A stretch of 64,000 bases of DNA from Caballeronia fortuita (GTDB taxonomy: Bacteria > Pseudomonadota > Gammaproteobacteria > Burkholderiales > Burkholderiaceae). The DNA is taken from NCBI RefSeq assembly GCF_001544835.2, contig NZ_FCNX02000023.1:38381-102380 (forward strand), given 5' to 3'. This document shows, piece after piece, positions 17,706-26,011 of the stretch. How positions within the stretch are numbered: the first letter of the stretch is position 1; every line of letters starts with the position of its first letter. The notes under the pieces were generated by a model, which was not told where the DNA came from, made no database searches, and saw nothing but the letters and a program-made list of their open reading frames with translations. The position numbers and the translations under genes are program-made.

Positions 17706-18343
17706 CATGCACGCCGCGTTCTGAGCCACGCGATCACACGCCAGCCGAGCAGCACGATCATGATCGCGCCATAAATCTTCGGCAATTCGAGATCGTGCTT
17801 GCCTGCTTTCATCCACCAGAAATGCAGGATCGCGAGCACGGCAATCAGATAGATCGCGCGATGCAAGGTCTGCCAGCGGCGACCGAGCTTGCGCACCATC
17901 GCTTTCGGCGATGTGACCGCGAGCGGGATCAGCAGCAGGAACGCCGCGAATCCCACCGTGATGAACGGCCGCTTGCCGATGTCCTTCAGCATCGCGGCGA
18001 CATCGAACCATTTGTCGAACCAGATGTACGTCGTGAAGTGCAGCACGGCGTAGAAAAACGCGAAGAGGCCGATCATCCGCCGAAAGCGCACGAGCGCCGT
18101 CACGCCGGTCAGCCGACGCACGGGCGTGATCGCGAGCGTGATGCAGAGATAGACGAGCGTCCAGAGCCCGGTCGAGCGCGTGATGAACTCGATCGGATTC
18201 GCGCCCAGGCCTCCGGTCGCGCCGAGCAGCACGAGACGCGCAAGCGGAAACAGCATCGCGATGAAGACGACGATCTTCACCGGCACGAGCCAGCGCGGAC
18301 CGGACGCGACGCGCACGCCCTTGATTTGGGAAGCCGACGACAT
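17705..18343 (-). CDS. msrQ: Protein-methionine-sulfoxide reductase haem-binding subunit MsrQ
   Basis: A 212-residue ferric-reductase-like membrane protein with six predicted helices and conserved helix histidines ('FYAVLHFTTYIWF', 'TLHRAIYLIAVLAILHFWWM'). It passes electrons from the quinone pool or cytoplasmic flavin donors to periplasmic MsrP. It starts 3 bp after msrP on the same strand. Confidence 0.93.
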   Translation of the reverse strand: MSSASQIKGVRVASGPRWLVPVKIVVFIAMLFPLARLVLLGATGGLGANPIEFITRSTGLWTLVYLCITLAITPVRRLTGVTALVRFRRMIGLFAFFYAVLHFTTYIWFDKWFDVAAMLKDIGKRPFITVGFAAFLLLIPLAVTSPKAMVRKLGRRWQTLHRAIYLIAVLAILHFWWMKAGKHDLELPKIYGAIMIVLLGWRVIAWLRTRRA

Positions 18344-18346
18344 CGT

Positions 18347-19327
18347 TCAGAAGTTCTTCTTGAGATCCATGCCCGTGTAAAGCGACGCGACCTGATCGCC
18401 GTAGCCATTGAACATCAGCGTCTTGCGCTTCGGCTGGAAGAATCCGTCTTCGCCGATGCGCCGCTCGGTCGCCTGACTCCAGCGCGGATGATCGACGTTC
18501 GGATTCACGTTCGAATAGAAGCCGTATTCGCTCGGCGCGTAGAGGTTCCAGCTCGTCGGCGGCTGCTTCTCGACGAAGCGGATTTTCACCAGCGATTTCG
18601 CGCTCTTGAAGCCGTACTTCCACGGCACGACGATACGCACCGGCGCACCGTTCTGATTCGGCAGCACTTGCCCGTACAGACCGACGGTCAGCAGCGCGAG
18701 CGGGTTCATCGCCTCGTCCATGCGCAGGCCTTCGGAATAGGGCCATTCGAGGATTGGCGTCGAAAGTCCCGGCATCTGCGACGCATCCGCAAGCGTGATG
18801 AACTGCACGTATTTGGCATTGCCCGTCGGCTCGGCGCGTTTGATGAGTTCCGACAGCGGCACGCCGATCCACGGAATCACCATCGACCAGCCCTCGACGC
18901 AGCGCAGCCGGTACACGCGTTCTTCGAGCGGCGCGAGCTTGAGCAGGTCGTCGAGGTCGTAGACCTTCGGATTCTTGATCGCGCCTTCGACGGACACCTT
19001 CCACGGGCGCGGACGCAACGTGCCCGCGTGCTCCGCGGGATCGCTCTTGTCGGTGCCGAATTCGTAGAAGTTGTTGTAGCTCGTGATGTCCTTGAACGGC
19101 GTCGGCTTGTCGAGCGCGACGAACTTTGCGTTGGTGGTCGCCGCGAGCTTCTGGCCCTTGGCGTCGGGCGATGTCAGCGTCGCGTGGGCGAGGCCGCTCG
19201 CGCTCAACATGCCCATCGCGCCCATCGAGCGCAGCACGCGCCGGCGGTTCTCGAACACGTCGCGCGGCGTGATTTCGTGACCGGCGATGTCATCGCCGTA
19301 TAGATGGCGATTGCGTTTGATCCACAT
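18347..19327 (-). CDS. msrP: Protein-methionine-sulfoxide reductase catalytic subunit MsrP
   Basis: A 326-residue periplasmic molybdoenzyme (sulfite oxidase fold) that repairs oxidised methionines in envelope proteins. A Tat signal is visible ('RRRVLRSMGAMGML', cleavage near AHA at ~49). The molybdenum ligand is C143 in 'YRLRCVEGWSMVIPW', and 'PVRIVVPWKYGFKSAKSLVKI' is the conserved core. The ATG follows an AAGGAG. It forms an operon with msrQ. Confidence 0.95.
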   Translation of the reverse strand: MWIKRNRHLYGDDIAGHEITPRDVFENRRRVLRSMGAMGMLSASGLAHATLTSPDAKGQKLAATTNAKFVALDKPTPFKDITSYNNFYEFGTDKSDPAEHAGTLRPRPWKVSVEGAIKNPKVYDLDDLLKLAPLEERVYRLRCVEGWSMVIPWIGVPLSELIKRAEPTGNAKYVQFITLADASQMPGLSTPILEWPYSEGLRMDEAMNPLALLTVGLYGQVLPNQNGAPVRIVVPWKYGFKSAKSLVKIRFVEKQPPTSWNLYAPSEYGFYSNVNPNVDHPRWSQATERRIGEDGFFQPKRKTLMFNGYGDQVASLYTGMDLKKNF

Positions 19328-19400
19328 GAAGCGCTACTCCTTCCGTTCATTCCTGTAAGAGGAAACAGCAGTTTGAGTGCCAGTATTCCACCGCAAAACG

Positions 19401-19438
19401 AAAAAAAACCGCCAGCGTCACGCATGGCGGTTTTTTTT
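19401..19438. terminator. Bidirectional hairpin terminator between msrP and ccsB
   Basis: A14-bp stem (AAAAAAAACCGCCA with TGGCGGTTTTTTTT) closes a 10-base loop. The flanking genes are both on the minus strand, so it would end the resB-ccsB transcript. Confidence 0.88.
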
Positions 19439-19454
19439 CGGCCAATGCCGCCGA

Positions 19455-20657
19455 TCAAAGCTTGCCGTAGCTATGCAGGCCCGACAGGAACATGTTCACG
19501 CCGAGGAACGCAAAAGTCGTGACGACCAGACCGGTCAGCGCCCACCATGCCGCAGCGGCGCCGCGCAGGCCCTTCATCAGACGCATGTGCAGCCATGCCG
19601 CGTAGTTCAGCCAGACTATCAGCGCCCACGTTTCCTTCGGGTCCCAGCTCCAGTAGCCGCCCCACGCTTCCGCCGCCCACAGCGCGCCGAGAATCGTCGC
19701 GATCGTGAAGAAGGCGAAGCCGACGGCGATCGACTTGTACATCACGTCGTCGAGCACTTCGAGCGACGGCAGGCGGTCCGCCATGAAGCCGCGCTGCTTG
19801 CCGAGATACGCGACGGAAACCATCGCGGAAAGCGCGAAGCTGCCGTAGCCGATGAAGTTCGCCGGCACGTGGATCTTCATCCACCAGCTTTGCAGCGCGG
19901 GCACGAGCGGTTGGATCTGCTGCGCGTCCCGCGCGATCGAATACCACATCAGGAAGCCGACCGCCGCGCTGATGACGAGCAGCACGAACGCGCCCATTGC
20001 GCGCGTCGAGTAATGCTGCTCGTAGTAGAGATAGAACAGCGACGTAATCAGGCAGAACAGCACGAAGACTTCGTACAGGTTCGAGATGGGAATGTGACCG
20101 ACGTCCGCGCCGATCATGTACGACTCGTACCAGCGGACCATCAGGCCGGTGAAGCCCATCAGCACGGCGACCCACGTCATGCGCGAGCCGATCGCGCCGC
20201 CCGTCTGCGAGCGCGTCACGAGACCGATCCAGTAGAACAGCGTCGCGAGGATGAAGAGCGCGCTCATCCACAAAATCGCGGACTGGCTCGAAAGAAAGTA
20301 CTTGAGGAAGAAATTCGTTTCGGCGCGCGCGAGGTCGTGCTGATAGAGCTGGATCGAAAAGAGCGACAGGACCGCGATCATCGCGATCAGCAGACGCACC
20401 GGTTTCCAGCGCCATCCGAGCACGACGAAGGTCGGCACCGCGCCGATCAGCACGGCCGTGTCGTACACGTCCATGTACGCGTGATAGCGATTCAGCGCGA
20501 AGCCCGCGCCGGCGACCATCGCGAGGGCGAACAGCCAGTCGACGAGCGTCAGCCTGCGCAGGAACGGACGATCGTCGAACACGGCGACATCGGGGAGTCC
20601 CGAAGCCGGACGTTCCGTCTTGGCGGAGGCGTGGGAGGAAGTCTGTGTGAGGTCCAT
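19455..20657 (-). CDS. ccsB: System II cytochrome c synthase subunit CcsB/CcsA
   Basis: A 400-residue multispanning membrane protein of the CcmF/CcsA family. The periplasm-facing haem-handling WWD motif is visible: 'WGGYWSWDPKETWALI'. With ResB it exports haem and ligates it to CxxCH apocytochromes. The ATG at 20657 (MDLTQTSSHASAK) sits 4 bp after the resB stop. An upstream in-frame extension overlaps resB and is rejected. Confidence 0.95.
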   Translation of the reverse strand: MDLTQTSSHASAKTERPASGLPDVAVFDDRPFLRRLTLVDWLFALAMVAGAGFALNRYHAYMDVYDTAVLIGAVPTFVVLGWRWKPVRLLIAMIAVLSLFSIQLYQHDLARAETNFFLKYFLSSQSAILWMSALFILATLFYWIGLVTRSQTGGAIGSRMTWVAVLMGFTGLMVRWYESYMIGADVGHIPISNLYEVFVLFCLITSLFYLYYEQHYSTRAMGAFVLLVISAAVGFLMWYSIARDAQQIQPLVPALQSWWMKIHVPANFIGYGSFALSAMVSVAYLGKQRGFMADRLPSLEVLDDVMYKSIAVGFAFFTIATILGALWAAEAWGGYWSWDPKETWALIVWLNYAAWLHMRLMKGLRGAAAAWWALTGLVVTTFAFLGVNMFLSGLHSYGKL

Positions 20658-20661
20658 GATC

Positions 20662-22893
20662 TTACCGTGTTGAAACTTCCGAGCTCGATGTCTCGGATTG
20701 CGAATGCCGGGGCGCTTCATGCGCCGGGGACGGATCACCGGTCTCGGCCGGTTTCACACCGAGCGCCGCCGCGATCTGCGCGCGCGTGCGCACGAATTCC
20801 TTTTCGAAATCGAACGTGCGGCGGGCCGTGGACATCGCCATCAGCACGCTCGCCCCGCCTTGGCCCGAATCTTTGAGCCAGAACCAGAGCCGTCGTTCGC
20901 GCACGTAGAACATCGCGAAAATGCCCACAACGAGCAGAAGGCTGCCAAGATACACCAGATTTTTACCTGGCGCGCGCGTCAACTGGAATACCGAAGCTTG
21001 CACCTGCCTGAAGTTGTCCAGTTGCAGAAAGACCGGCGAACCGTACAGAAAGCTGTCGGAAAGCGCGTTGATCGACGACTGTACGAACGCGGCGTTCTTG
21101 TCATCCACTTTAGCCGCGGGCTGGCCGTTCTGCTCGCGGGAAATCTGCCAGACGTCCCACATCGCGCCTTCGAGCATGCGCATCAGCAAGCCGGCGGCTT
21201 TCTCCTGCTCACCCTTCGGCACCGATTTGTCGATGAACATCGCAATGCTCTGGAAGCCGCCGTTCATCTGAGGATTGCTCGCCGCCTTGCCGGTTTCGTC
21301 GGCGCCTGCGAAGAGATTCAGCACGCGAACCGCGCTCTCTTCCAGATGCTTCTGCAATTCGCCGTTTTCCTGCGGCACCGAGCGCAGCGCGAAACGGTGG
21401 GCGGCCTCGGCGCGCGTCGCGGGCGTGGCGAGCGCGGCGCGCAGGTCCATCCACTGTTTGATCGTGCCCTGTTCGTCGGCGGGAATGCGCAGATAGCGGA
21501 ACGGATCGTTCGGACTCACGCGCATGCCGGCGAGGAACATGCGCTGACCGCTGACATCGACCGGCAACATGTAGTTGCTGTACTCGCGCGCCTGACCGTC
21601 CGTGCCGCGCACCTTGTATTGCACCGACGGGCCGATATTGCGCAGATCCGTTGGCTTCGATGTTTTCGCGCCGGAGCCGAGACGCTCGTCGAACGCATCG
21701 CGCAGGGTTTCCTTCTTGCCGACGCCGCGCGCGTCGGGTGCGCCGCTGCCATCGGTCATGTTCTCGACATTGATCGCGCGGAAGTCCGTGAATTCGACGG
21801 TTTCGCCCTGCGCGCCCGTGAACTGCGTGCCGATGGGCGCGGTGCCGCCGATCGTCCCGCTGAACGGCGAGGTCTTCGCGCTGCCGCCGGTCATCGGCCA
21901 GGCGGTCATGTCGAGCTTCGAGCCGCCGTCCTGAAAGCTCGACTGATAGATGGAAATGCCGTCGTAGGTGAACGGCTTGTTCACCTCGACGCGCGCTGGA
22001 ATGCGCTTGCCCGTCTTGTGATCGATCACGACGATGTCGCTCGCAAAGAGCTTCGGCATGCCCGTCGAGTAGTAATCGACGATGAACTTGTTCAACTGGA
22101 TCGAGAACGGCAAGTCCTGAATGATCGAACCGTCCTGCTGGTTCAGGATCGCCGTGCCGACGAACTGGCCTTCGGGCACCCACGCGTAGCCGCGAAACGT
22201 CGGGTTCGACGTCGACAGACGATGTCCCGGCGGAATGTCGTTGATGACGGCGTTGCTGTTGATCGGCGTCTTGTTGAACATCCACATCTGCAGTTTGATG
22301 GGCAGATTGCTGTCGAGCAGGCCGCCGACGCAGATCACGACGATCGCCAGATGCGCCGAGATATAGCCGATCTTCGTCATCGCGCCGCGCTTGGCGGTGA
22401 TGAGCGTCGCGCCGTTGTCGGTCTCGCGCGTCTTGAAGCGGTAGCCCATCTTCGCGGACAGGCGTTCGAGCGTCGCCGCCGTTTGCGCGCGATCAGCCGT
22501 GACCGTGAACTCGCCCTTGTGATGGAACGCGCGCAGCCCACCTTCATGCACGCGATCCTTCCAGCTCTTGATGTCCGCGATCATCTTCGGGCTGTTGCGG
22601 ATCACGCATAGCGACACCGAGATCACCAGGAAGATCAGGATCAGCATGAACCACCATGCGCTGTACACGGTGTAGATGCTCAAGCCACGGAAGATGTCCG
22701 CCCAGAACGGGCCGAACTGATTGACGTAGTTGGGATAGGGATCGTCCTGCGTAAGCACCGTGCCGATGACGCTCGCGATCGCCAGGATGACCAGCAACGC
22801 GATGGCGAAGCGCATCGAACTCACGAGTTCGACGAAATGCCTGATGGCCCGACGGCTCGACTTCGACTGCAAACCCGATGTGGTGACGCTCAT
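20662..22893 (-). CDS. resB: System II cytochrome c biogenesis protein ResB/Ccs1
   Basis: A 743-residue membrane protein. Three helices lie near the N-terminus ('MRFAIALLVILAIASVIGTVL' and following), then a large periplasmic domain and a last helix near residue 655 ('LVYLGSLLLVVGIFAMFYV'). It partners CcsB in haem delivery and apocytochrome binding. It lies upstream of ccsB in the usual resB-ccsB order. The ATG has GGAG 5 bases before it. Confidence 0.94.
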   Translation of the reverse strand: MSVTTSGLQSKSSRRAIRHFVELVSSMRFAIALLVILAIASVIGTVLTQDDPYPNYVNQFGPFWADIFRGLSIYTVYSAWWFMLILIFLVISVSLCVIRNSPKMIADIKSWKDRVHEGGLRAFHHKGEFTVTADRAQTAATLERLSAKMGYRFKTRETDNGATLITAKRGAMTKIGYISAHLAIVVICVGGLLDSNLPIKLQMWMFNKTPINSNAVINDIPPGHRLSTSNPTFRGYAWVPEGQFVGTAILNQQDGSIIQDLPFSIQLNKFIVDYYSTGMPKLFASDIVVIDHKTGKRIPARVEVNKPFTYDGISIYQSSFQDGGSKLDMTAWPMTGGSAKTSPFSGTIGGTAPIGTQFTGAQGETVEFTDFRAINVENMTDGSGAPDARGVGKKETLRDAFDERLGSGAKTSKPTDLRNIGPSVQYKVRGTDGQAREYSNYMLPVDVSGQRMFLAGMRVSPNDPFRYLRIPADEQGTIKQWMDLRAALATPATRAEAAHRFALRSVPQENGELQKHLEESAVRVLNLFAGADETGKAASNPQMNGGFQSIAMFIDKSVPKGEQEKAAGLLMRMLEGAMWDVWQISREQNGQPAAKVDDKNAAFVQSSINALSDSFLYGSPVFLQLDNFRQVQASVFQLTRAPGKNLVYLGSLLLVVGIFAMFYVRERRLWFWLKDSGQGGASVLMAMSTARRTFDFEKEFVRTRAQIAAALGVKPAETGDPSPAHEAPRHSQSETSSSEVSTR

Positions 22894-22915
22894 TCAAACT
22901 CCGGCTGGACAGCAA

Positions 22916-22964
22916 AAAAGGGTGGAGACGCTGGCGGTCTTATCGACCGACGTCCCACCCTTTT
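22916..22964 (-). terminator. Terminator hairpin after cytochrome c4 gene
   Basis: AAAAGGGTGGAGACG (22916-22930) pairs with CGTCCCACCCTTTT (22951-22964) with one bulged base, and an inner CGGTC/GACCG stem extends it. On the minus strand the A-rich left arm reads as a T-run, fitting termination of the cytochrome c4 transcript before resB. Confidence 0.75.
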
Positions 22965-23068
22965 CTTGTTTTTGCGCCGGTCTTCTCGGATCTTCCCGGG
23001 ACCGGCTTCTAGTATGGGCAATTCTCCGTTTCGACGAGGAGAACCGCTGGACGCTGACTGCTGCGCGT

Positions 23069-23743
23069 TTAATGCAAACCGGCGATGTAGTCGGCAACCG
23101 CCTTCATCTCGGCTTCGTTCAGGCGCGAGGAAATCTGGTGCATCGGCTCGCTATTGTTGCGTTGTCCGGATGCGAAGGCGTTCAACTGCGCCACCGTGTA
23201 ATCGCCCCATTGCCACGACAGCCGCGGATACTGCACCGGAATGCCCATGCCCGTCGCGCCGTGGCACGCCGCGCACGCCGGGACGCCCTTATCCGCGATG
23301 CCGCCACGGTAGATCTTCTGCCCCAGCGCGACGTCGTTCTTGTCGCGCGCGTAATTGGCCTTGGCCTTCTGCGACGCAAAGTATGCCGCCACGTTCACCA
23401 TATCCTGATCCGATAGGGCGCCCGCTATACCCGCCATGATCGGATTGTTGCGCGCCGGCGCCTTTGCACCTGGCTGCGTCTTGTAGTCCTTCAACTGCTT
23501 GACGATGTACTCGGCGTGCTGACCCGCGAGCTTCGGAAACGCCGCGCCGGCGCTGTTGCCGTCCGCCGCGTGACACGCCGCGCATACCTGTGTCGCGATG
23601 GCCTGCCCGCGCGTCACATCCGGCTTTGCCGCTTGCGCGGGCTCGGCCGCATTCACCGACATCGATACTGCTAGTCCACTCAACCCTGCACCGAAAGCCG
23701 CCGCTGCCCGAATCACTACCAGAGACCTGTACAGTCGGTTCAT
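23069..23743 (-). CDS. Dihaem cytochrome c4
   Basis: A 224-residue periplasmic protein with a signal peptide (cleavage near VNA-AEP, ~residue 32). Two class I haem domains each carry CAACH (54-58 and 157-161). Axial Met candidates occur in 'NNPIMAGIAGAL' and 'NNSEPMHQIS'. Cytochrome c4 carries electrons between the bc1 complex and terminal oxidases. The start MNRLYRS at 23743 is chosen at the signal peptide. The open frame further upstream looks non-coding. Its neighbours ccsB-resB mature such cytochromes. Confidence 0.93.
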   Translation of the reverse strand: MNRLYRSLVVIRAAAAFGAGLSGLAVSMSVNAAEPAQAAKPDVTRGQAIATQVCAACHAADGNSAGAAFPKLAGQHAEYIVKQLKDYKTQPGAKAPARNNPIMAGIAGALSDQDMVNVAAYFASQKAKANYARDKNDVALGQKIYRGGIADKGVPACAACHGATGMGIPVQYPRLSWQWGDYTVAQLNAFASGQRNNSEPMHQISSRLNEAEMKAVADYIAGLH

Positions 23744-24045
23744 TCGCGTACCCTGTTTTTCGTCTTGTGAGAATGTGAGGTTCTGCAAAAAACGACGGCG
23801 ACCGATCATCGCCGCAAGATACCCTGCCTTCTGAACGAAGAGGCCCAAAAGTATGCCTCTGAAAACTGTCTCGCTCCTTGTGGGTGCCGCCTGCGGCTTG
23901 GGTCTTGCGTGCCCGCGCTGATCTTTAAAAATCCGTCGTATTGTACAATAACCCGCTACACGCAAAGACGCCAGTCGGGGCATGCCCAGTATTCGCCGGG
24001 TTCTCAAGGCTTCGGTTTTCGCAGCGCTTTCGATTGGACCCGCCC
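23744..24045. other. Divergent spacer between cytochrome c4 gene and engB
   Basis: This 302-bp spacer has no supportable gene. It contains the perfect 10-bp palindrome ATTGTACAAT at 23940-23949, which supplies a TACAAT -10-like hexamer on each strand. No matching -35 at 16-18 bp is clear on either side, so promoter positions stay open. Confidence 0.5.
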
Positions 24046-24708
24046 ATGTCATTCCTGCTTCATCAATCCCGTTTCTTCACGACCGTCAACCACCTGCGCG
24101 ATCTGCCGCCCACGCCGCAGCCCGAAATCGCATTCGCGGGCCGCTCGAACGCGGGTAAATCGACGGCGATCAATATTCTGTGCAACCAGAAGCGGCTCGC
24201 CTTCGCGAGTAAGACGCCGGGCCGCACGCAGCACATCAATTACTTCTCGGTCGGGCCGGAAGCCGCGCCGGTCGGCTATCTCGTCGATCTTCCCGGCTAC
24301 GGTTACGCCGAAGTGCCTGGCGCCGCGAAGGAGCACTGGCAGCGGCTGCTGTCCACGTATCTGCAAAGCCGCGCGCAACTGCGCGGCATGATCCTGATGA
24401 TGGATGCGCGCCGTCCGCTCACCGAGCTCGATCGGATCATGATCGACTGGTTCGCGCCGACCGGTAAGCCGATTCACTCGCTGCTCACCAAATGCGACAA
24501 ATTGACGCGACAGGAGATGACCAACGCCCTGCGCGCAACGAAGAAATCGCTCGCCGAATACAAGGATGCCGGGTATCGCGGCGAGCTCACGGTTCAGCTT
24601 TTTTCCGCGCTCAAGCGTACCGGCCTCGATGAAGCGCACGAGCAGATCGAAGGCTGGCTGATGCCTGAAGAAGCCGGCGAGAACGCGTCGGAAGATGCGG
24701 CCGACTGA
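24046..24708 (+). CDS. engB: Ribosome biogenesis GTPase EngB/YsxC
   Basis: A 220-residue GTPase needed for large-subunit assembly and normal division. G1 is GRSNAGKS (32-39), the G2 region is 'TPGRTQHINYF', G3 is DLPGYGYAE and G4 is TKCDKL. The start MSFLLHQSRFF at 24046 matches the family start. The longer upstream frame overlaps the promoter spacer. Confidence 0.95.
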   Translation: MSFLLHQSRFFTTVNHLRDLPPTPQPEIAFAGRSNAGKSTAINILCNQKRLAFASKTPGRTQHINYFSVGPEAAPVGYLVDLPGYGYAEVPGAAKEHWQRLLSTYLQSRAQLRGMILMMDARRPLTELDRIMIDWFAPTGKPIHSLLTKCDKLTRQEMTNALRATKKSLAEYKDAGYRGELTVQLFSALKRTGLDEAHEQIEGWLMPEEAGENASEDAAD

Positions 24709-24749
24709 AGCGGCGAATGAAGCGCCGCATGCACGCGGCGGCATAAAAA

Positions 24750-24772
24750 AACCCGCCGCATGACGGCGGGTT
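24750..24772. terminator. Hairpin after engB
   Basis: AACCCGCCG (24750-24758) pairs with CGGCGGGTT (24764-24772) over a 5-base loop. An A7 tract precedes it but only TTAA follows, so it would be strong on the minus strand and weak on the + strand, where engB ends. Confidence 0.55.
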
Positions 24773-24976
24773 AACAGCCTTATCGAATATCGACAGGCGC
24801 CCGCTCAGGGAGGAGAAGCGGGGAGTCCGGCGGCAAGCGCCTCGCTCGATCGGTATGATATACCATTGTCTCAAAACGGTTTCAGACACAGCCAAGTGCT
24901 TGTTCGGCAAGGTTTTAGCCGTGTCGAAAGCCGTTTTCGACGTCCCCGGAATACCCCTCCAAATTCGAGTCCAGAC

Positions 24977-25975
24977 ATGAGCTTCTACCCTCACCATCGC
25001 CCGCGCCGCATGCGCCGCGATGACTTCTCGCGCCGTCTGATGCGCGAAAACGTCCTCACGACGAACGACCTCATTTACCCCGTGTTCATCGTCGAAGGGA
25101 CGAATGTGCGGCAGGCCGTGCCGTCGATGCCCGGCGTGGAGCGCACGTCCGTCGATCTGCTGATGAAGGTCGCAGAGCAGTGCGTCGAACTGGGCGTGCC
25201 GGTACTGTCGCTGTTTCCGGCGATCGAGCCGTCGATCAAGACGCCCGATGGCCGCGAAGCCACGAATCCCGAAGGTCTGATCCCGCGCGCCGTGCGCGAA
25301 CTCAAGAAGAACTTCCCGATGCTCGGCGTGCTGACCGACGTCGCGCTCGATCCCTACACGAGTCACGGCCAGGACGGCGTGCTCGACGAAGAAGGCTACG
25401 TGAAGAACGACGAAACGAGCGAGATTCTCGTCGAGCAGGCGCGTACGCAGGCGGAAGCGGGCGTGGATATCGTCGCGCCTTCAGACATGATGGACGGACG
25501 CATCGGCGCGATCCGCGAAATGCTCGAGAGCGAAAGCCACATCCACACGCGCATCATGGCGTACGCGGCGAAGTACGCGTCGGCGTTCTATGGCCCGTTC
25601 CGCGATGCCGTCGGCTCGGCGGCGAATCTCGGCAAGAGCAACAAGATGACGTATCAGATGGACCCGGCCAACTCCGACGAAGCAATGCGCGAAGTGCGCA
25701 TGGACATCGAGGAAGGCGCGGACATGGTGATGGTCAAGCCAGGGCTGCCGTATCTCGACATCGTGCGTCGCGTGAAGGACGAATTCCGCTTCCCGACGTA
25801 CGCGTATCAGGTGAGCGGCGAGTACGCGATGATCAAGGCGGCCGCGCAGAACGGGTGGATCGATCATGACAAGGTCATGATGGAAGCGCTGCTCGCGTTC
25901 AAACGCGCAGGCGCGGACGGCGTGCTGACTTACTTCGCGCTGGACGCGGCGCGGATTCTTCGGGCGTCCAGGTAA
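24977..25975 (+). CDS. hemB: Delta-aminolevulinic acid dehydratase (porphobilinogen synthase)
   Basis: A 332-residue enzyme condensing two 5-aminolevulinate molecules to porphobilinogen in haem synthesis. The Schiff-base lysines are K199 ('AYAAKYASAFYGPF') and K254 ('MVKPGLPYLD'). The metal region reads 'DVALDPYTSHGQDG' with Asp in place of the Cys triad, so this is a Mg-dependent rather than Zn-dependent type. The start is MSFYPHHRPRRMR at 24977; the upstream extension is rejected. Confidence 0.97.
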   Translation: MSFYPHHRPRRMRRDDFSRRLMRENVLTTNDLIYPVFIVEGTNVRQAVPSMPGVERTSVDLLMKVAEQCVELGVPVLSLFPAIEPSIKTPDGREATNPEGLIPRAVRELKKNFPMLGVLTDVALDPYTSHGQDGVLDEEGYVKNDETSEILVEQARTQAEAGVDIVAPSDMMDGRIGAIREMLESESHIHTRIMAYAAKYASAFYGPFRDAVGSAANLGKSNKMTYQMDPANSDEAMREVRMDIEEGADMVMVKPGLPYLDIVRRVKDEFRFPTYAYQVSGEYAMIKAAAQNGWIDHDKVMMEALLAFKRAGADGVLTYFALDAARILRASR

Positions 25976-25983
25976 GCGCCACG

Positions 25984-26011
25984 GGGCGATGCGAGCGCAT
26001 CGCCCTTTTTT
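25984..26011 (+). terminator. Rho-independent terminator after hemB
   Basis: GGGCGATGC (25984-25992) pairs with GCATCGCCC (25997-26005) over a 4-base loop, followed by six T residues. It abuts the convergent dsbD stop codon. Confidence 0.9.

Noticed and set aside
23000..23068. CATACT as a -10 for resB
   Set aside because: No acceptable -35 element upstream on the minus strand.
24838..24870. GGTATGATATACC dyad upstream of hemB as a promoter or operator
   Set aside because: No -35 at a proper distance and no known regulator motif; too short to claim.
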